Assembly: GCF_029626235.1 (NCBI RefSeq)
Contig: NZ_JARUBO010000005.1
Span: 1,148,501-1,212,500 of the forward strand
Origin: Micromonospora sp. WMMD1120
GTDB lineage: Bacteria > Actinomycetota > Actinomycetes > Mycobacteriales > Micromonosporaceae
Direction of reading: 5' to 3'
DNA: 64,000 nt
The translations under genes were made by a program, and so were the position numbers. The notes under the pieces were generated by a model. The model did no database searches and had not been told where the DNA came from. It saw nothing but the letters and a program-made list of their open reading frames with translations. Below are positions 48,120-57,015 of the stretch, one piece after another; within the stretch, counting starts at the first letter, position 1; each line of letters opens with the position of its first letter.

Positions 48120-49321
48120 CGGTCCCCCTTCGTGGTCCGTTCCGGTCCGCCCGTCCCGTCCGCGCCGGAACCCGCCGGCGGCGTACCAGCCGCCGCGGAA
48201 CCGGCAGCGCCGGCACCGTCGAAGCGATCGGCCCGCAGCGGCGCGAGCAGCGGATCGGGTACGCCGCCGAGCACCAGGTCGGCGATCAGGTCGGCGGTGA
48301 GCGGGGTGAGCACGATGCCGTGCCGGTGGTGCCCGGTGGCGACCAGGACACCCGGCCGGCCGGGCAACGGCCCGAGGATCGGCGCGTTGTCCGGGGTTCC
48401 CGGGCGCAGCCCGGCGACCGCCTCGACCAGCTCGTACTCGGCCAGCTCGGGCAGCAGGTCGACACCCGCGCGCAGCAGGCGCTGCACCGCGCCGGCGGTG
48501 ACAGTGGTGTCCGACCGCTCCTCGACGGTCGCGCCGAGCACGACCTCACCGTCGGGGCGAGGCACCAGGTAGACCGACTCGCCGTCGGCGTACCCCCGGA
48601 TCACGTGCCGGAAGCCCGGCGCGCCGCCGTCGGGCGCGCGCAGCCGGAGGATCTGGCCCTTGACCGGCCGCACGGGCAGGCCGGTGAGCGCGGCGGCCCC
48701 GCAGCCGGCGGCGACCACGGTGTGCCCGGCGTCCACATCGGACAGCCGGCGGACCGCCCGTGGCACCAGCACCGCGCCGGCCCGCCGCGCGGCCGTGCGC
48801 AGCGCCGGCACCAGCCGGCGGGGGTCGACCTGGTGGTCGGTGGGCGCGAGCGCGCCGCCGCGCACCCCCGGGGCGAGCGCCGGTTCGTGGTCGCGCAGCG
48901 CACTGGGGCGCAGCGGGGTCACCGGCAGACCCAGCCCCTGCTGGTACGCCCAGAGCCGGCGCGCCTCGGCCAGGTCGTCGCCGGTCAGCCCGACCAGCAC
49001 CGTGCCCTCGGTCCGGTAACCGATCCCGACGCCGGTCGTCGCGGTCAGCTCGGCGGCGAACGCCGGCCAGCGGGCGGCGGACGCCAGCAGCAGCTCGGTC
49101 AACAGCCGCTCCCCGAAGTACGCCTCGGCGACCGGGGAGAGCATGCCGGCGGCGACCGCCGAGGCCCCCGAGCCGGACGCGGCGTCGTACACCTCGACGC
49201 GCAGCCCACGGGCGGCACAGCGCCACGCGATGGCCAGCCCGATCGGGCCCGCGCCCACCACCGCCACGTCCGGCCGGGCCCGGTCGCGTGCTGGCGCTGA
49301 CGGTGACCGGCCGGTCAGCAC
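48110..49321 (-). CDS. thiO: Glycine oxidase ThiO
   Basis: 403 aa FAD oxidase that makes the dehydroglycine (iminoglycine) used by ThiG. FAD motif VAVVGAGPIGLAIAWRCAAR (about residue 18), GAGMLSPVAEAYFGE-type loop (here AAGMLSPVAEA), HVIRGYADGESVYLVPRPDG and LRPGTPDNAPILGP. Starts at GTG 49321, overlapping the ThiE stop by 7 bp. An Ala/Gly-rich 30-residue extension trails the fold. Confidence 0.93.
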
Positions 49322-49941
49322 GCCAGCGCCTCGATCAGCTCGGCGGTCGCCCGTGCCGGATCGGCGGCGGCGGAGACGGCGCCGACGACGGCCACCCCGT
49401 ACGCCCCGGCGGCGCGCAGCGCGGGCACCCGGGCGGCGGTCACCCCGCCGATCGCGATGACCGGCACGTCGACGGCGTCGACGACGGCGCGTACCCCGGT
49501 GGGGCCGATCGGGTCCGGGAGTCCGGTCTTGGTGCTCGTGCGGTGGCACGGCCCGACGCCCAGGTAGCTGGCGCCGGCCGCGACGGCAGCGCTCGCCGTG
49601 CCCGGCGCGCGGGCGGTGGCGCCCAGCACACCGGCGGGGCCGAGCACCCGGCGGGCGGCGGCGACCGGCAGGTCGTCGGCCCCGACGTGCCCACCGGCGG
49701 CACCCACCGCCAGGGCGACGTGCAGCCGGTCGTTGACCAGGCAGGTCGCCCCGTACGGCGTGCAGAGCGCGAGCACCCGCCGGGCCAGGTCGTACGCCTC
49801 GCGGTCGGTGGCGGAGTCCTCGACCCGGACCTGCACGACGAGGTCGGCGCGGGCCGCGCTGAGGGCGGCCCGGACCACGGCGAGCGGTTCGCGCCCGGGT
49901 CGGGTGTCGGTGATCAGATGCAGTCGGCCGAGGGACGGCAC
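49315..49941 (-). CDS. thiE: Thiamine-phosphate synthase ThiE
   Basis: 208 aa. Joins HMP-PP and thiazole-P into thiamine phosphate. LHLITDTRPGREPL, the conserved CLVNDRLHVALAVGAAGGH loop that binds pyrophosphate and Mg2+, then GVGPCHRTSTKTGLPDPIG and VIAIGGVTA. The usual QLREK strand reads VVQVRVEDSATDRE, so the Lys of that motif is absent. First gene of the thi operon; the GTG start lies just past the TPP riboswitch, whose end contains the Shine-Dalgarno. Confidence 0.92.
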   Translation of the reverse strand: MPSLGRLHLITDTRPGREPLAVVRAALSAARADLVVQVRVEDSATDREAYDLARRVLALCTPYGATCLVNDRLHVALAVGAAGGHVGADDLPVAAARRVLGPAGVLGATARAPGTASAAVAAGASYLGVGPCHRTSTKTGLPDPIGPTGVRAVVDAVDVPVIAIGGVTAARVPALRAAGAYGVAVVGAVSAAADPARATAELIEALAC

Positions 49942-49951
49942 GGCAACACTC

Positions 49952-50037
49952 CTCCCTGCGCCGGCATTACCCGGATCAGGTTCGACGGTCGGGGGCTGTC
50001 AGCCCCCCTCTCAGCCCGGTACACCGGGCTCCCGTGG
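49952..50037 (-). ncRNA. TPP riboswitch (THI element)
   Basis: The minus strand shows the complete conserved TPP aptamer in order: ACGGGAGCCC, an extended P3 hairpin, GGGCTGAGAGG, a second GC-rich stem, GACC, then AACCTGATCCGGGTAATGCC and GCGCAGGGAGGAG. The last segment merges with the Shine-Dalgarno AGGGAGGAG, 6-7 nt before the thiE GTG. TPP binding would sequester the ribosome binding site and switch off the whole overlapping thi operon. Confidence 0.97.
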
Positions 50038-50344
50038 GTTACGTGAGTGTCACCGTACGACAGAACCGCCGCTCTGCCAAGGCGCGGGCCGGCGGGGGTC
50101 CGGCGGCCGGGCGCGGCGAAATCTGTGGGGCACTTCATACGGTCCTGTTCGGAATGTCGCCCGCCGTTGCAGAACCGTTACCCGTCCGCATCTTGCCCGA
50201 CATCGAACCAGCCGAATTAATTTGTTCAGCGATTCGACAAAATGTCGGTGGGACACCTGACGAGGTGTGACCACCGACTCCACCGGGGACGGCATTCGGC
50301 GAGCCGGCTCCAGCGAGCTCTGTCACTACGACACAGGAGGCGGC
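50038..50344. promoter_or_regulatory. Divergent promoter region between the thi operon and the ThuA multidomain gene
   Basis: No gene is seen in these 307 bp. The thi promoter must lie to the left. An AT-rich patch at 50210-50245 is flanked by CCGACAT (50197) and ATGTCGG (50242). A second imperfect inverted repeat, GGTGGgACACCT / AGGTGTgaCCACC (50247-50275), lies 70 bp before the ThuA gene. Either could be an operator for the sugar-type regulator that such secreted genes usually have. Confidence 0.4.
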
Positions 50345-53300
50345 GTGTCCCGTTCTCGTCGTGCCCGCGTACCCATCACCGCAACACTGATCTCACTGGC
50401 CATGGCCTCGACCACGCTGTTCGGCACGCCCGCCCAGGCGGCCCCGCAGCAGGCCCCGGCAGCCCAGGTGGCGCCGAAGGCGGCCAACGCCGCCGACGAT
50501 CCCTACTCCGTCCTGATCTTCTCCAAGACCGCCGGTTTCCGGCACGACTCCATCCCCACCGGCATCGCCGCCATCCAACAGCTCGGCGCTGCCAACGGAT
50601 TCACCGCCGACAACACCGAGGACGGCGCGGCATTCAACGACGCCAACCTGGCGAAGTACAAGGCCGTGATCTGGCTCTCCACCACCGGTGACGTGCTCAA
50701 CGCCGAGCAGCAGGCGGCGTTCGAGCGCTACGTCAAGGCCGGCGGCGGCTACGTCGGCATCCACGCCGCCTCGGACACCGAGTACAGCTGGGCCTGGTAC
50801 GGCGACCTGGTCGGCGCGTACTTCGCCAACCACCCGCAGAACCAGACGGCAACGGTCAAGGTGGAGGACCACGCCCACCCGTCCACCGCCGAGCTGCCGG
50901 ACCGCTGGTCCCGCTTCGACGAGTGGTACAACTACCAGACCAACCCCCGGCCGGACGTGCACGTGCTGGCCAGCCTGGACGAGAAGTCCTACACCCCGGG
51001 CGCGGGCGCGATGGGCGCGGACCACCCGATCGCCTGGTGTCAGGACTACGACGGCGGCCGGTCCTGGTACACCGGCGGCGGCCACACCCGCGAGTCGTAC
51101 GCGGAGCCGGAGTTCCTGTCCCACCTGCTCGGCGGCATCCGGACCGCGGCCGGTGTCGCGGACGCCGACTGCGGCGCGTCGAAGACCGCCAACTTCGAGA
51201 AGGTCACGCTGGACAGCAACACCAGCAACCCGATGGAGCTGGACATCGCCCCCGACGGGCGGGTCTTCTACATCGAGCGGGACGGCCGCGTGCAGATCGT
51301 GAAGCCGGACACCGGCAACACCGTCACCGCCATCGACCTGGACGTCTTCACCGGCAACGAGGACGGCCTGATCGGCATCCGGCTCGACCCGGACTTCGCC
51401 ACCAACAAGTGGGTGTACCTCTACTACGCGCCGAACGACGGCGTCACCCGCAACCTGCTCTCCCGGTTCACGGTGACCGGCGACACCATCGACCCGGCCA
51501 GCGAGAAGCAGATGCTGCGGGTCGACACCCAGCGCAACACCTGCTGCCACGCCGGCGGCAGCATGGCGTTCGACAGCGCGGGCAACCTCTACCTGGCCAC
51601 CGGTGACAACACCAACCCGTTCGAGTCGAACTCGTACTCGCCGCTCGACGAGCGGGCGGGCCGCCAGGACTACGACGCGCAGCGCACCTCCGCGAACACC
51701 AACGACCTGCGCGGCAAGGTGATCCGCATCCACCCGGAGGACGACGGGACGTACACCGTCCCGTCCGGCAACCTCTTCCCGCCGGGCACCGAGAAGACCC
51801 GTCCCGAGATCTACGCGATGGGCTTCCGCAACCCGTTCCGGATCGGCACCGACCCGAAGACCAACACGCTGTACGTCGGGGACTACGGGCCGGACGCCAA
51901 CAGTGACAACCCGAACCGGGGCCCGCGCGGTCTGGTCGAGTGGAACATCGTCACCCCGGGCAACTACGGCTGGCCGTACTGCACGGGCACGAACGAGGCG
52001 TACAACGACTACACCTTCCCGTCCGGCCCGAGCGGCCCGAAGTTCGACTGCGCGGCACCGGTCAACAACTCGCCGAACAACACCGGCCTGACCAACCTGC
52101 CGCCGGTCGTCCCGGCGACCGTCGACTACGGGTACGCCGGTGACGCGCGCTACCCCGAGATCGGCGGCGGTGGCGCCCCGATGGGCGGCCCGGTCTACCG
52201 GTACGACGCGGACCTCAACTCGACCCGCAAGTGGCCGGCCTACTACGACGGCAAGGCGCTGCTCGGCGAGTGGAACCAGAACAAGATGTACACCATGCAG
52301 GTGACCGCCGACGGCAAGTCGCTTGTGGACATCAACCAGCTGCTCGCCGGCATGAGCATGATCCGGCCGATGGACTTCGAGTTCGGCCCGGACGGCGCGC
52401 TGTACCTGATCGAGTGGGGCAGCGGCTTCGGCGGCAACAACGACAACTCCGGCGTCTACCGGATCGACTACACCGCCGGTGACCGCGCCCCGATCGCGGC
52501 GGCGTCCGCCAACCCGACCTCGGGTCCGGCGCCGTTGACAGTCACCTTCTCCAGCGCCGGCTCCCGGGACCCGGACGGCGGCGCGCTCACCTACGCCTGG
52601 ACGTTCGGCGACGGGCAGACCTCGACCGAGGCCAACCCGACGCACACGTACGCCACGGCGGGCAACTACACCGCCCAGCTCACCGTCACCAACCCCAAGG
52701 GCCGGACCGCGGTGGCCAACGTGCCGGTCACCGTGGGCAACACCGCGCCGACGGTCTCCATCGAGTTCCCGCCGGACGGTGGCTTCTTCAACTGGGGTGA
52801 CCAGGTCCGCTACTCGATCAAGGTGACCGACCCCGAGGACGGGGAGATCGACTGTGACCGGGTCGGGTTGCAGGTGCTCCTCGGTCACGACGAGCACGCC
52901 CACCCGCTGGAGCAGCACACCGGCTGCACCGGCACCGTCCAGACGTCGCTCGCCTCCGGGCACGGCGCCGAGGCGAACGTCTTCGCGGTCTTCGAGGCCA
53001 CCTACACCGACGAGGGCGGCGCCGGCGGTTCCGGCGCGCTGACCGGCCGGCAGATCGAGGTTCTCCAGCCGAAGCAGAAACAGGCCGAGTACTTCACCGC
53101 CACCGGGCGCGCCCCGGTGAGCACCGGCGGTGGCGACCCCGGCGTGCAGCGGGAGACCGGCTCGGACACCGCCGGCGGTGGCCAGAACATCGGCTTCATC
53201 GAGGACGGCGACTGGTGGTCGGTCGCTCCGGCGGACCTGACCAACATCACCGAGATCCGGTTCCGGGCCGCCTCGGCCGCCGCTGGCGGTCGTATCGAGG

Positions 53301-56152
53301 TCCGGGCGGGCGCTGTCGACGGACCGGTGGTCGCCACGGCGACGGTGCCGGCGACCGGCGCGTGGCAGACGTACACGGACGTGAGCGCACCGGTCACCGG
53401 CGCGGCGAGCGGCTCGCTGTACTTCCTGGCCCGCGACCCGAACGGCGGCACGGGTTCACTGTTCAACGTCAACTGGATGGACTTCGTCGGTCGCGGTGTC
53501 ACCGAGAACGCGCCGCCGACGGTCAGTGCCACCGCCACCCCGGCGACCGGCACCGCGCCGGTCACCGTCGCCTTCGACGGCACGGCCACCGACGCCGAGG
53601 GTGACACCCCGCTGACGTACGCCTGGGACTTCGGTGACGGCGGCACGGCGACCACTGTGGACGCCAGCCACACCTACACCAGCGCGGGCACCTTCACGGC
53701 CACCCTCACGGTGACCGACAGCAAGGGCGCCAAGTCGTACGCCACGGTACCGGTGCGGGTCGACGCGCCGGACACGTCCTGCTTCGGGGCGCGTTCGGAC
53801 GACTTCAACGGCAACACCCTCGACAAGGAGCGCTGGACCAGCGTCATCCGGGAGAACCAGCTCTACTCCCTCAGTGGCGGCGCGCTGCGGCTGCCCACTG
53901 CCGTGGGCGACCTCTACGGCGCCCGCAACGACGCCACCAACCTGGTGCTCCAGCCGGCCCCGACCGGCGCCTGGGAGATGACCACCAAGGTCACCCTCCC
54001 GGTGACGGCCAACTACCAGCAGGCCGGCCTGCTGGTGTACGGCGACGACGACAACTACGCCAAGGTGGACCTGCTGTACAACGGCAGCCGGCGGGTGGAG
54101 TTCATCCGGGAGACGGCGGGCACGCCGCGCAACGAGTCCACCGACGCCACCAACGCACCGGCGGGTGACACCGTGTACCTGCGGGTCACCAGCGACGGGA
54201 CGAACCTGACCGCGTCCGTTTCGAGCGACGGGCAGACGTTCACCCCGGTCGGCCGTTCGGCGGCGCTGGCCGGCATCACCAACCCGCGGATCGGGGTCTT
54301 CGCGCTCAACGGCGGCACCGAGGCGCCGGTCGTCGAGGCGGCCTTCGACTCGTTCCAGGTGACGCCGGACGCCCCGGCCGGACCGGTCGACCCGTCCGAC
54401 GAGTTCAACGGCACCACGTTGGACAAGTGCCGGTGGGACGCCATCCTGCGGGAGGACCCGACCGGTTACCGGGTCACCGGCGGCGCGCTGCGCATCGACG
54501 TGCCGAACGGTGACATCTACGGCACCGACAACACCGGGCCGAAGAACTTCATCCTCCAGACCGCGCCGTCGGGCGACTGGACCCTGGAGACGAAGGTCGA
54601 CGGCAGCCTGCTGAACGAGCAGTACCAGCAGGCCGGTCTGCTCGTGCAGGCGGACGACGACAACTACCTGAAGTTCGACTTCATCGCGGACAACCAGGCC
54701 GGCCAGGCGGTCACGCGGCGGATCGAGTTCCGCAGCGAGATCGGCGGCGTCGTCCAGAGTCCGCAGCCGGAGGCGACCAGCCTGACCAGTGCCGTCTGGC
54801 ACCTCCGGTTGGCCCGCACCGGTAACACGTTCACCGCGTCGTACTCGGCCGACGGGACGACCTGGACCGCGCTCGAGGCGCTGACCAACACCGCTGTGGG
54901 TGCCACCCCGAAGGTCGGTCTGTTCACCCTCGGCGCCAACCAGACGGCCTCGAAGACCGCCGCGTTCGACTACTTCCGGTTGAGCACCGAGGTTGCCGAC
55001 GAGACCGCTCCGGTCACCACGGCCGCGGTGTCCGGCACCCCCGTCGAGGGGTGGTACACCGGACCGGTGACGGTGACCCTCACCGCCGCCGACGAGGCCG
55101 GCGGTAGCGGGCTCGCCAGCACCGAGTACCAGCTGGACGGGGCCACCACCTGGACGGCCTACACCGAGCCGGTGCAGGTCAGCGGGGACGGCGAGCACGA
55201 GCTGCGGTTCCGCTCGACGGACGAGGCCGGCAACGTGGAGGCGACCAAGACCGTCTCGGTCAAGATCGACGCCACCGCACCGGTGACCACCGCGACGTTC
55301 GCCCCGGCGAACGACGAGGGCTGGCACAACGGCACGATCCCGGTCGTGCTGGCCGCCACCGACGCCGGTTCCGGCGTCAAGACGGTGGAGTGGTCGCTGG
55401 ACGGTGGCGCGTGGACGCCGTACACCACGCCGGTCGAGGTGACCGGTGACGGGCAGCACGAGCTGCTGTACCGCTCGACCGACAAGGCGGGCAACGCCGA
55501 GACGCTCAAGTCGGCGGTCCTGAAGATCGACGGCAGCAAGCCGACGCTGCTGGTCTCCGGCATCGCCGACGGCCAGCTCTACGGTGACAGCCAGGACGTC
55601 CGGGTGTCCTGGCAGGCCGTCGACCCGACCTCGGGCATCGCGTCGGTGGTCGGCCAGTTGGACGGCCAGACGTACGCCAGCGGCACCCTGCAGGCCATGT
55701 ACGAGCTGTCGCTCGGCCTGCACGAGCTGACCGTGACCGCGACCGACAAGGCGGGCAACAAGACCACCTCGAACGTCCGGTTCTTCGTCACCACCTCGTT
55801 CCGGGACATGCAGGGTCTGCTGGACCGGTTCAAGGCGACGGGTCGGCTCTCGGCCAAGGCGCACAAGCAGCTGACCGCCAAGCTCGACGCGGCCCGGCAG
55901 GCCGAGGCGGCCGGCAACGACAACAAGGCGATCAAGCAGTTGACCGCGTTCCGCGCGCTCGCCGCCGACGCCACCCTGGTGGCCGAGGCGGAGATCCGCG
56001 ACGTCCTGATCCGGGACGCCGACGCCATGATCGTCCGGCTCGGTGGCGAGGCCAGCAAGGCCGGGGTCAAGGCGAACGACGGCGAGACGGTCAAGGGCAC
56101 CGGACGGCTCGGTGGCGACGCCACCCGGCTCGCACCCGGTCGCCAGCTCTGA
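50345..56152 (+). CDS. Large secreted ThuA / glucose-sorbosone dehydrogenase multidomain protein
   Basis: 1,935 aa from GTG 50345 (AGGAGG 5 nt upstream). Signal peptide about 1-32 (ends TPAQA). ThuA-like domain about 55-275 (YVGIHAASDTEYSWAWYGDL). Glucose/sorbosone dehydrogenase-type beta-propeller about 280-712 (MELDIAPDGRVFYIERDG, YLYYAPNDGV, AMGFRNPFRIGTDP). PKD about 716-799. A linker domain, then CBM6-like about 915-1052. PKD about 1058-1140. Two LamG/DUF1349-like jelly rolls about 1151-1340 and 1349-1550. Three OmpL47-like repeats about 1552-1819. A C-terminal helical FIMAH-like domain from about 1820. It probably oxidises or binds extracellular carbohydrate; the substrate is unknown. 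Confidence 0.88.
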   Translation: MSRSRRARVPITATLISLAMASTTLFGTPAQAAPQQAPAAQVAPKAANAADDPYSVLIFSKTAGFRHDSIPTGIAAIQQLGAANGFTADNTEDGAAFNDANLAKYKAVIWLSTTGDVLNAEQQAAFERYVKAGGGYVGIHAASDTEYSWAWYGDLVGAYFANHPQNQTATVKVEDHAHPSTAELPDRWSRFDEWYNYQTNPRPDVHVLASLDEKSYTPGAGAMGADHPIAWCQDYDGGRSWYTGGGHTRESYAEPEFLSHLLGGIRTAAGVADADCGASKTANFEKVTLDSNTSNPMELDIAPDGRVFYIERDGRVQIVKPDTGNTVTAIDLDVFTGNEDGLIGIRLDPDFATNKWVYLYYAPNDGVTRNLLSRFTVTGDTIDPASEKQMLRVDTQRNTCCHAGGSMAFDSAGNLYLATGDNTNPFESNSYSPLDERAGRQDYDAQRTSANTNDLRGKVIRIHPEDDGTYTVPSGNLFPPGTEKTRPEIYAMGFRNPFRIGTDPKTNTLYVGDYGPDANSDNPNRGPRGLVEWNIVTPGNYGWPYCTGTNEAYNDYTFPSGPSGPKFDCAAPVNNSPNNTGLTNLPPVVPATVDYGYAGDARYPEIGGGGAPMGGPVYRYDADLNSTRKWPAYYDGKALLGEWNQNKMYTMQVTADGKSLVDINQLLAGMSMIRPMDFEFGPDGALYLIEWGSGFGGNNDNSGVYRIDYTAGDRAPIAAASANPTSGPAPLTVTFSSAGSRDPDGGALTYAWTFGDGQTSTEANPTHTYATAGNYTAQLTVTNPKGRTAVANVPVTVGNTAPTVSIEFPPDGGFFNWGDQVRYSIKVTDPEDGEIDCDRVGLQVLLGHDEHAHPLEQHTGCTGTVQTSLASGHGAEANVFAVFEATYTDEGGAGGSGALTGRQIEVLQPKQKQAEYFTATGRAPVSTGGGDPGVQRETGSDTAGGGQNIGFIEDGDWWSVAPADLTNITEIRFRAASAAAGGRIEVRAGAVDGPVVATATVPATGAWQTYTDVSAPVTGAASGSLYFLARDPNGGTGSLFNVNWMDFVGRGVTENAPPTVSATATPATGTAPVTVAFDGTATDAEGDTPLTYAWDFGDGGTATTVDASHTYTSAGTFTATLTVTDSKGAKSYATVPVRVDAPDTSCFGARSDDFNGNTLDKERWTSVIRENQLYSLSGGALRLPTAVGDLYGARNDATNLVLQPAPTGAWEMTTKVTLPVTANYQQAGLLVYGDDDNYAKVDLLYNGSRRVEFIRETAGTPRNESTDATNAPAGDTVYLRVTSDGTNLTASVSSDGQTFTPVGRSAALAGITNPRIGVFALNGGTEAPVVEAAFDSFQVTPDAPAGPVDPSDEFNGTTLDKCRWDAILREDPTGYRVTGGALRIDVPNGDIYGTDNTGPKNFILQTAPSGDWTLETKVDGSLLNEQYQQAGLLVQADDDNYLKFDFIADNQAGQAVTRRIEFRSEIGGVVQSPQPEATSLTSAVWHLRLARTGNTFTASYSADGTTWTALEALTNTAVGATPKVGLFTLGANQTASKTAAFDYFRLSTEVADETAPVTTAAVSGTPVEGWYTGPVTVTLTAADEAGGSGLASTEYQLDGATTWTAYTEPVQVSGDGEHELRFRSTDEAGNVEATKTVSVKIDATAPVTTATFAPANDEGWHNGTIPVVLAATDAGSGVKTVEWSLDGGAWTPYTTPVEVTGDGQHELLYRSTDKAGNAETLKSAVLKIDGSKPTLLVSGIADGQLYGDSQDVRVSWQAVDPTSGIASVVGQLDGQTYASGTLQAMYELSLGLHELTVTATDKAGNKTTSNVRFFVTTSFRDMQGLLDRFKATGRLSAKAHKQLTAKLDAARQAEAAGNDNKAIKQLTAFRALAADATLVAEAEIRDVLIRDADAMIVRLGGEASKAGVKANDGETVKGTGRLGGDATRLAPGRQL

Positions 56153-56158
56153 TCCGAC

Positions 56159-56198
56159 GAGGCCCCTTCCCGACGCTCCGGCGTCGGGGAGGGGCCTC
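56159..56198 (+). terminator. Hairpin terminator after the ThuA multidomain gene
   Basis: GAGGCCCCTtCCCGAC pairs with GTCGGGgAGGGGCCTC around a short GCTCCGGC loop, starting 6 bp after the stop. It separates the giant gene from the small membrane protein. Confidence 0.75.
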
Positions 56199-56223
56199 CC
56201 TCATCGGTAGTGAGGAGATGTCC

Positions 56224-56820
56224 GTGACGGGTATCCGCAAGGTGTTGGCCGCCGTGTTCGCCGGGCTGGTCCTGACCCTGTTCGTCGCCGCCCCGGCGGC
56301 GGCCGAGGCCGCTCAGGTCGCCCCGGCGGCAGCCGGCGCCGCTCAGGTCGCCCCGGCGGCGAAGGCCGCCCCGGCGGCGAAGGCCGACAAACTCAAGCTC
56401 ACGGTGGCCGGCGACGGGGCCGAGGGAGTCACCATCCAGGCCACCTACGCCGACGGTCGCCGGCTGGAGCAGGTGGTGCGGCTGGTCCTCACCGCCACCG
56501 GCCCGGATGGGCAGCGGGTCGGACCGGTGCAGTTGGAACCACAGCCGGAGGGGCAGGGCTTCTACAGCAGTGGCCCGCTGCTCTCCGCCGGCACGTGGAA
56601 GGTGACTGTGGACTCCCCCGCTCCCCTGGCGGCCAAGGCCACCGCGACGGTGCAGGCGAAGGCGGCACAAACGCCGCCGGCGCCCGCGCCGGTGGCGGTG
56701 ACCACGCGGACGGACGAGGCGGGCGGACCGGGCTGGTGGCCGTTCGCGGCTGCCGGCCTCGTGCTGGTCGCCCTGGCGATGGCTGTGGCCATGGTGTTCG
56801 GCCGCCGCCGCACGAGCTGA
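56224..56820 (+). CDS. Small secreted, C-terminally membrane-anchored protein
   Basis: 198 aa from GTG 56224, chosen because GAGGAG lies 6 nt upstream; an ATG at 56218 abuts the same sequence. Signal peptide about 1-28, then an AAQVAPAA/AAPAAKA repeat linker, a beta-rich domain (about 55-140, KLKLTVAGDGAEGVTIQATY) and a C-terminal helix WWPFAAAGLVLVALAMAVAM followed by GRRRTS. The beta domain resembles Ig-like or copper-resistance (YtkA/CopC-type) folds only loosely. It may partner the ThuA protein upstream. Confidence 0.7.
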   Translation: MTGIRKVLAAVFAGLVLTLFVAAPAAAEAAQVAPAAAGAAQVAPAAKAAPAAKADKLKLTVAGDGAEGVTIQATYADGRRLEQVVRLVLTATGPDGQRVGPVQLEPQPEGQGFYSSGPLLSAGTWKVTVDSPAPLAAKATATVQAKAAQTPPAPAPVAVTTRTDEAGGPGWWPFAAAGLVLVALAMAVAMVFGRRRTS

Positions 56821-56885
56821 CCGAACAGACAGCGCACGACCGGGCCGGGCCGCTGTCGCGGCCCGGCCCGGTGTCGTCTCGGCGA

Positions 56886-56966
56886 CGTGATCAACTCGAC
56901 GTCCCGCGAAGTCGGGGCCTCCCGATCGCAGGTCACCCCGATTTTCAGGAACCCGAGTGGATCACG
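56886..56966. repeat. Dispersed hairpin repeat, copy C
   Basis: The left arm begins CGTGATCAACTCG and continues GCGAAGTCGGGGCCTCCCG. The right arm is CCCCGATTTTCAGGAACCCG followed by AGTGGATCACG. The reverse complement of the right arm, GTGATCCACTCGGGTTCCTG, nearly equals copy A. It lies between the convergent small membrane protein and aldo/keto reductase genes. Confidence 0.75.
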
Positions 56967-56975
56967 CTAGGCGCC

Positions 56976-57015
56976 CACGCGGCGCGCCCGGCTCACACGC
57001 GGCGCGCCCGGCTCA
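56976..57015. repeat. Exact 20-bp tandem duplication at the aldo/keto reductase stop
   Basis: CACGCGGCGCGCCCGGCTCA occurs twice back to back (56976-56995, 56996-57015). The second copy contains the gene's stop codon, so a duplicate stop region lies just downstream. Probably a replication-slippage event. Confidence 0.85.

Noticed and set aside
53456..55864. 802-codon minus-strand frame inside the ThuA multidomain gene
   Set aside because: Arg/Val/Gly-rich shadow. The plus strand shows PKD, jelly-roll and OmpL47-like repeats.
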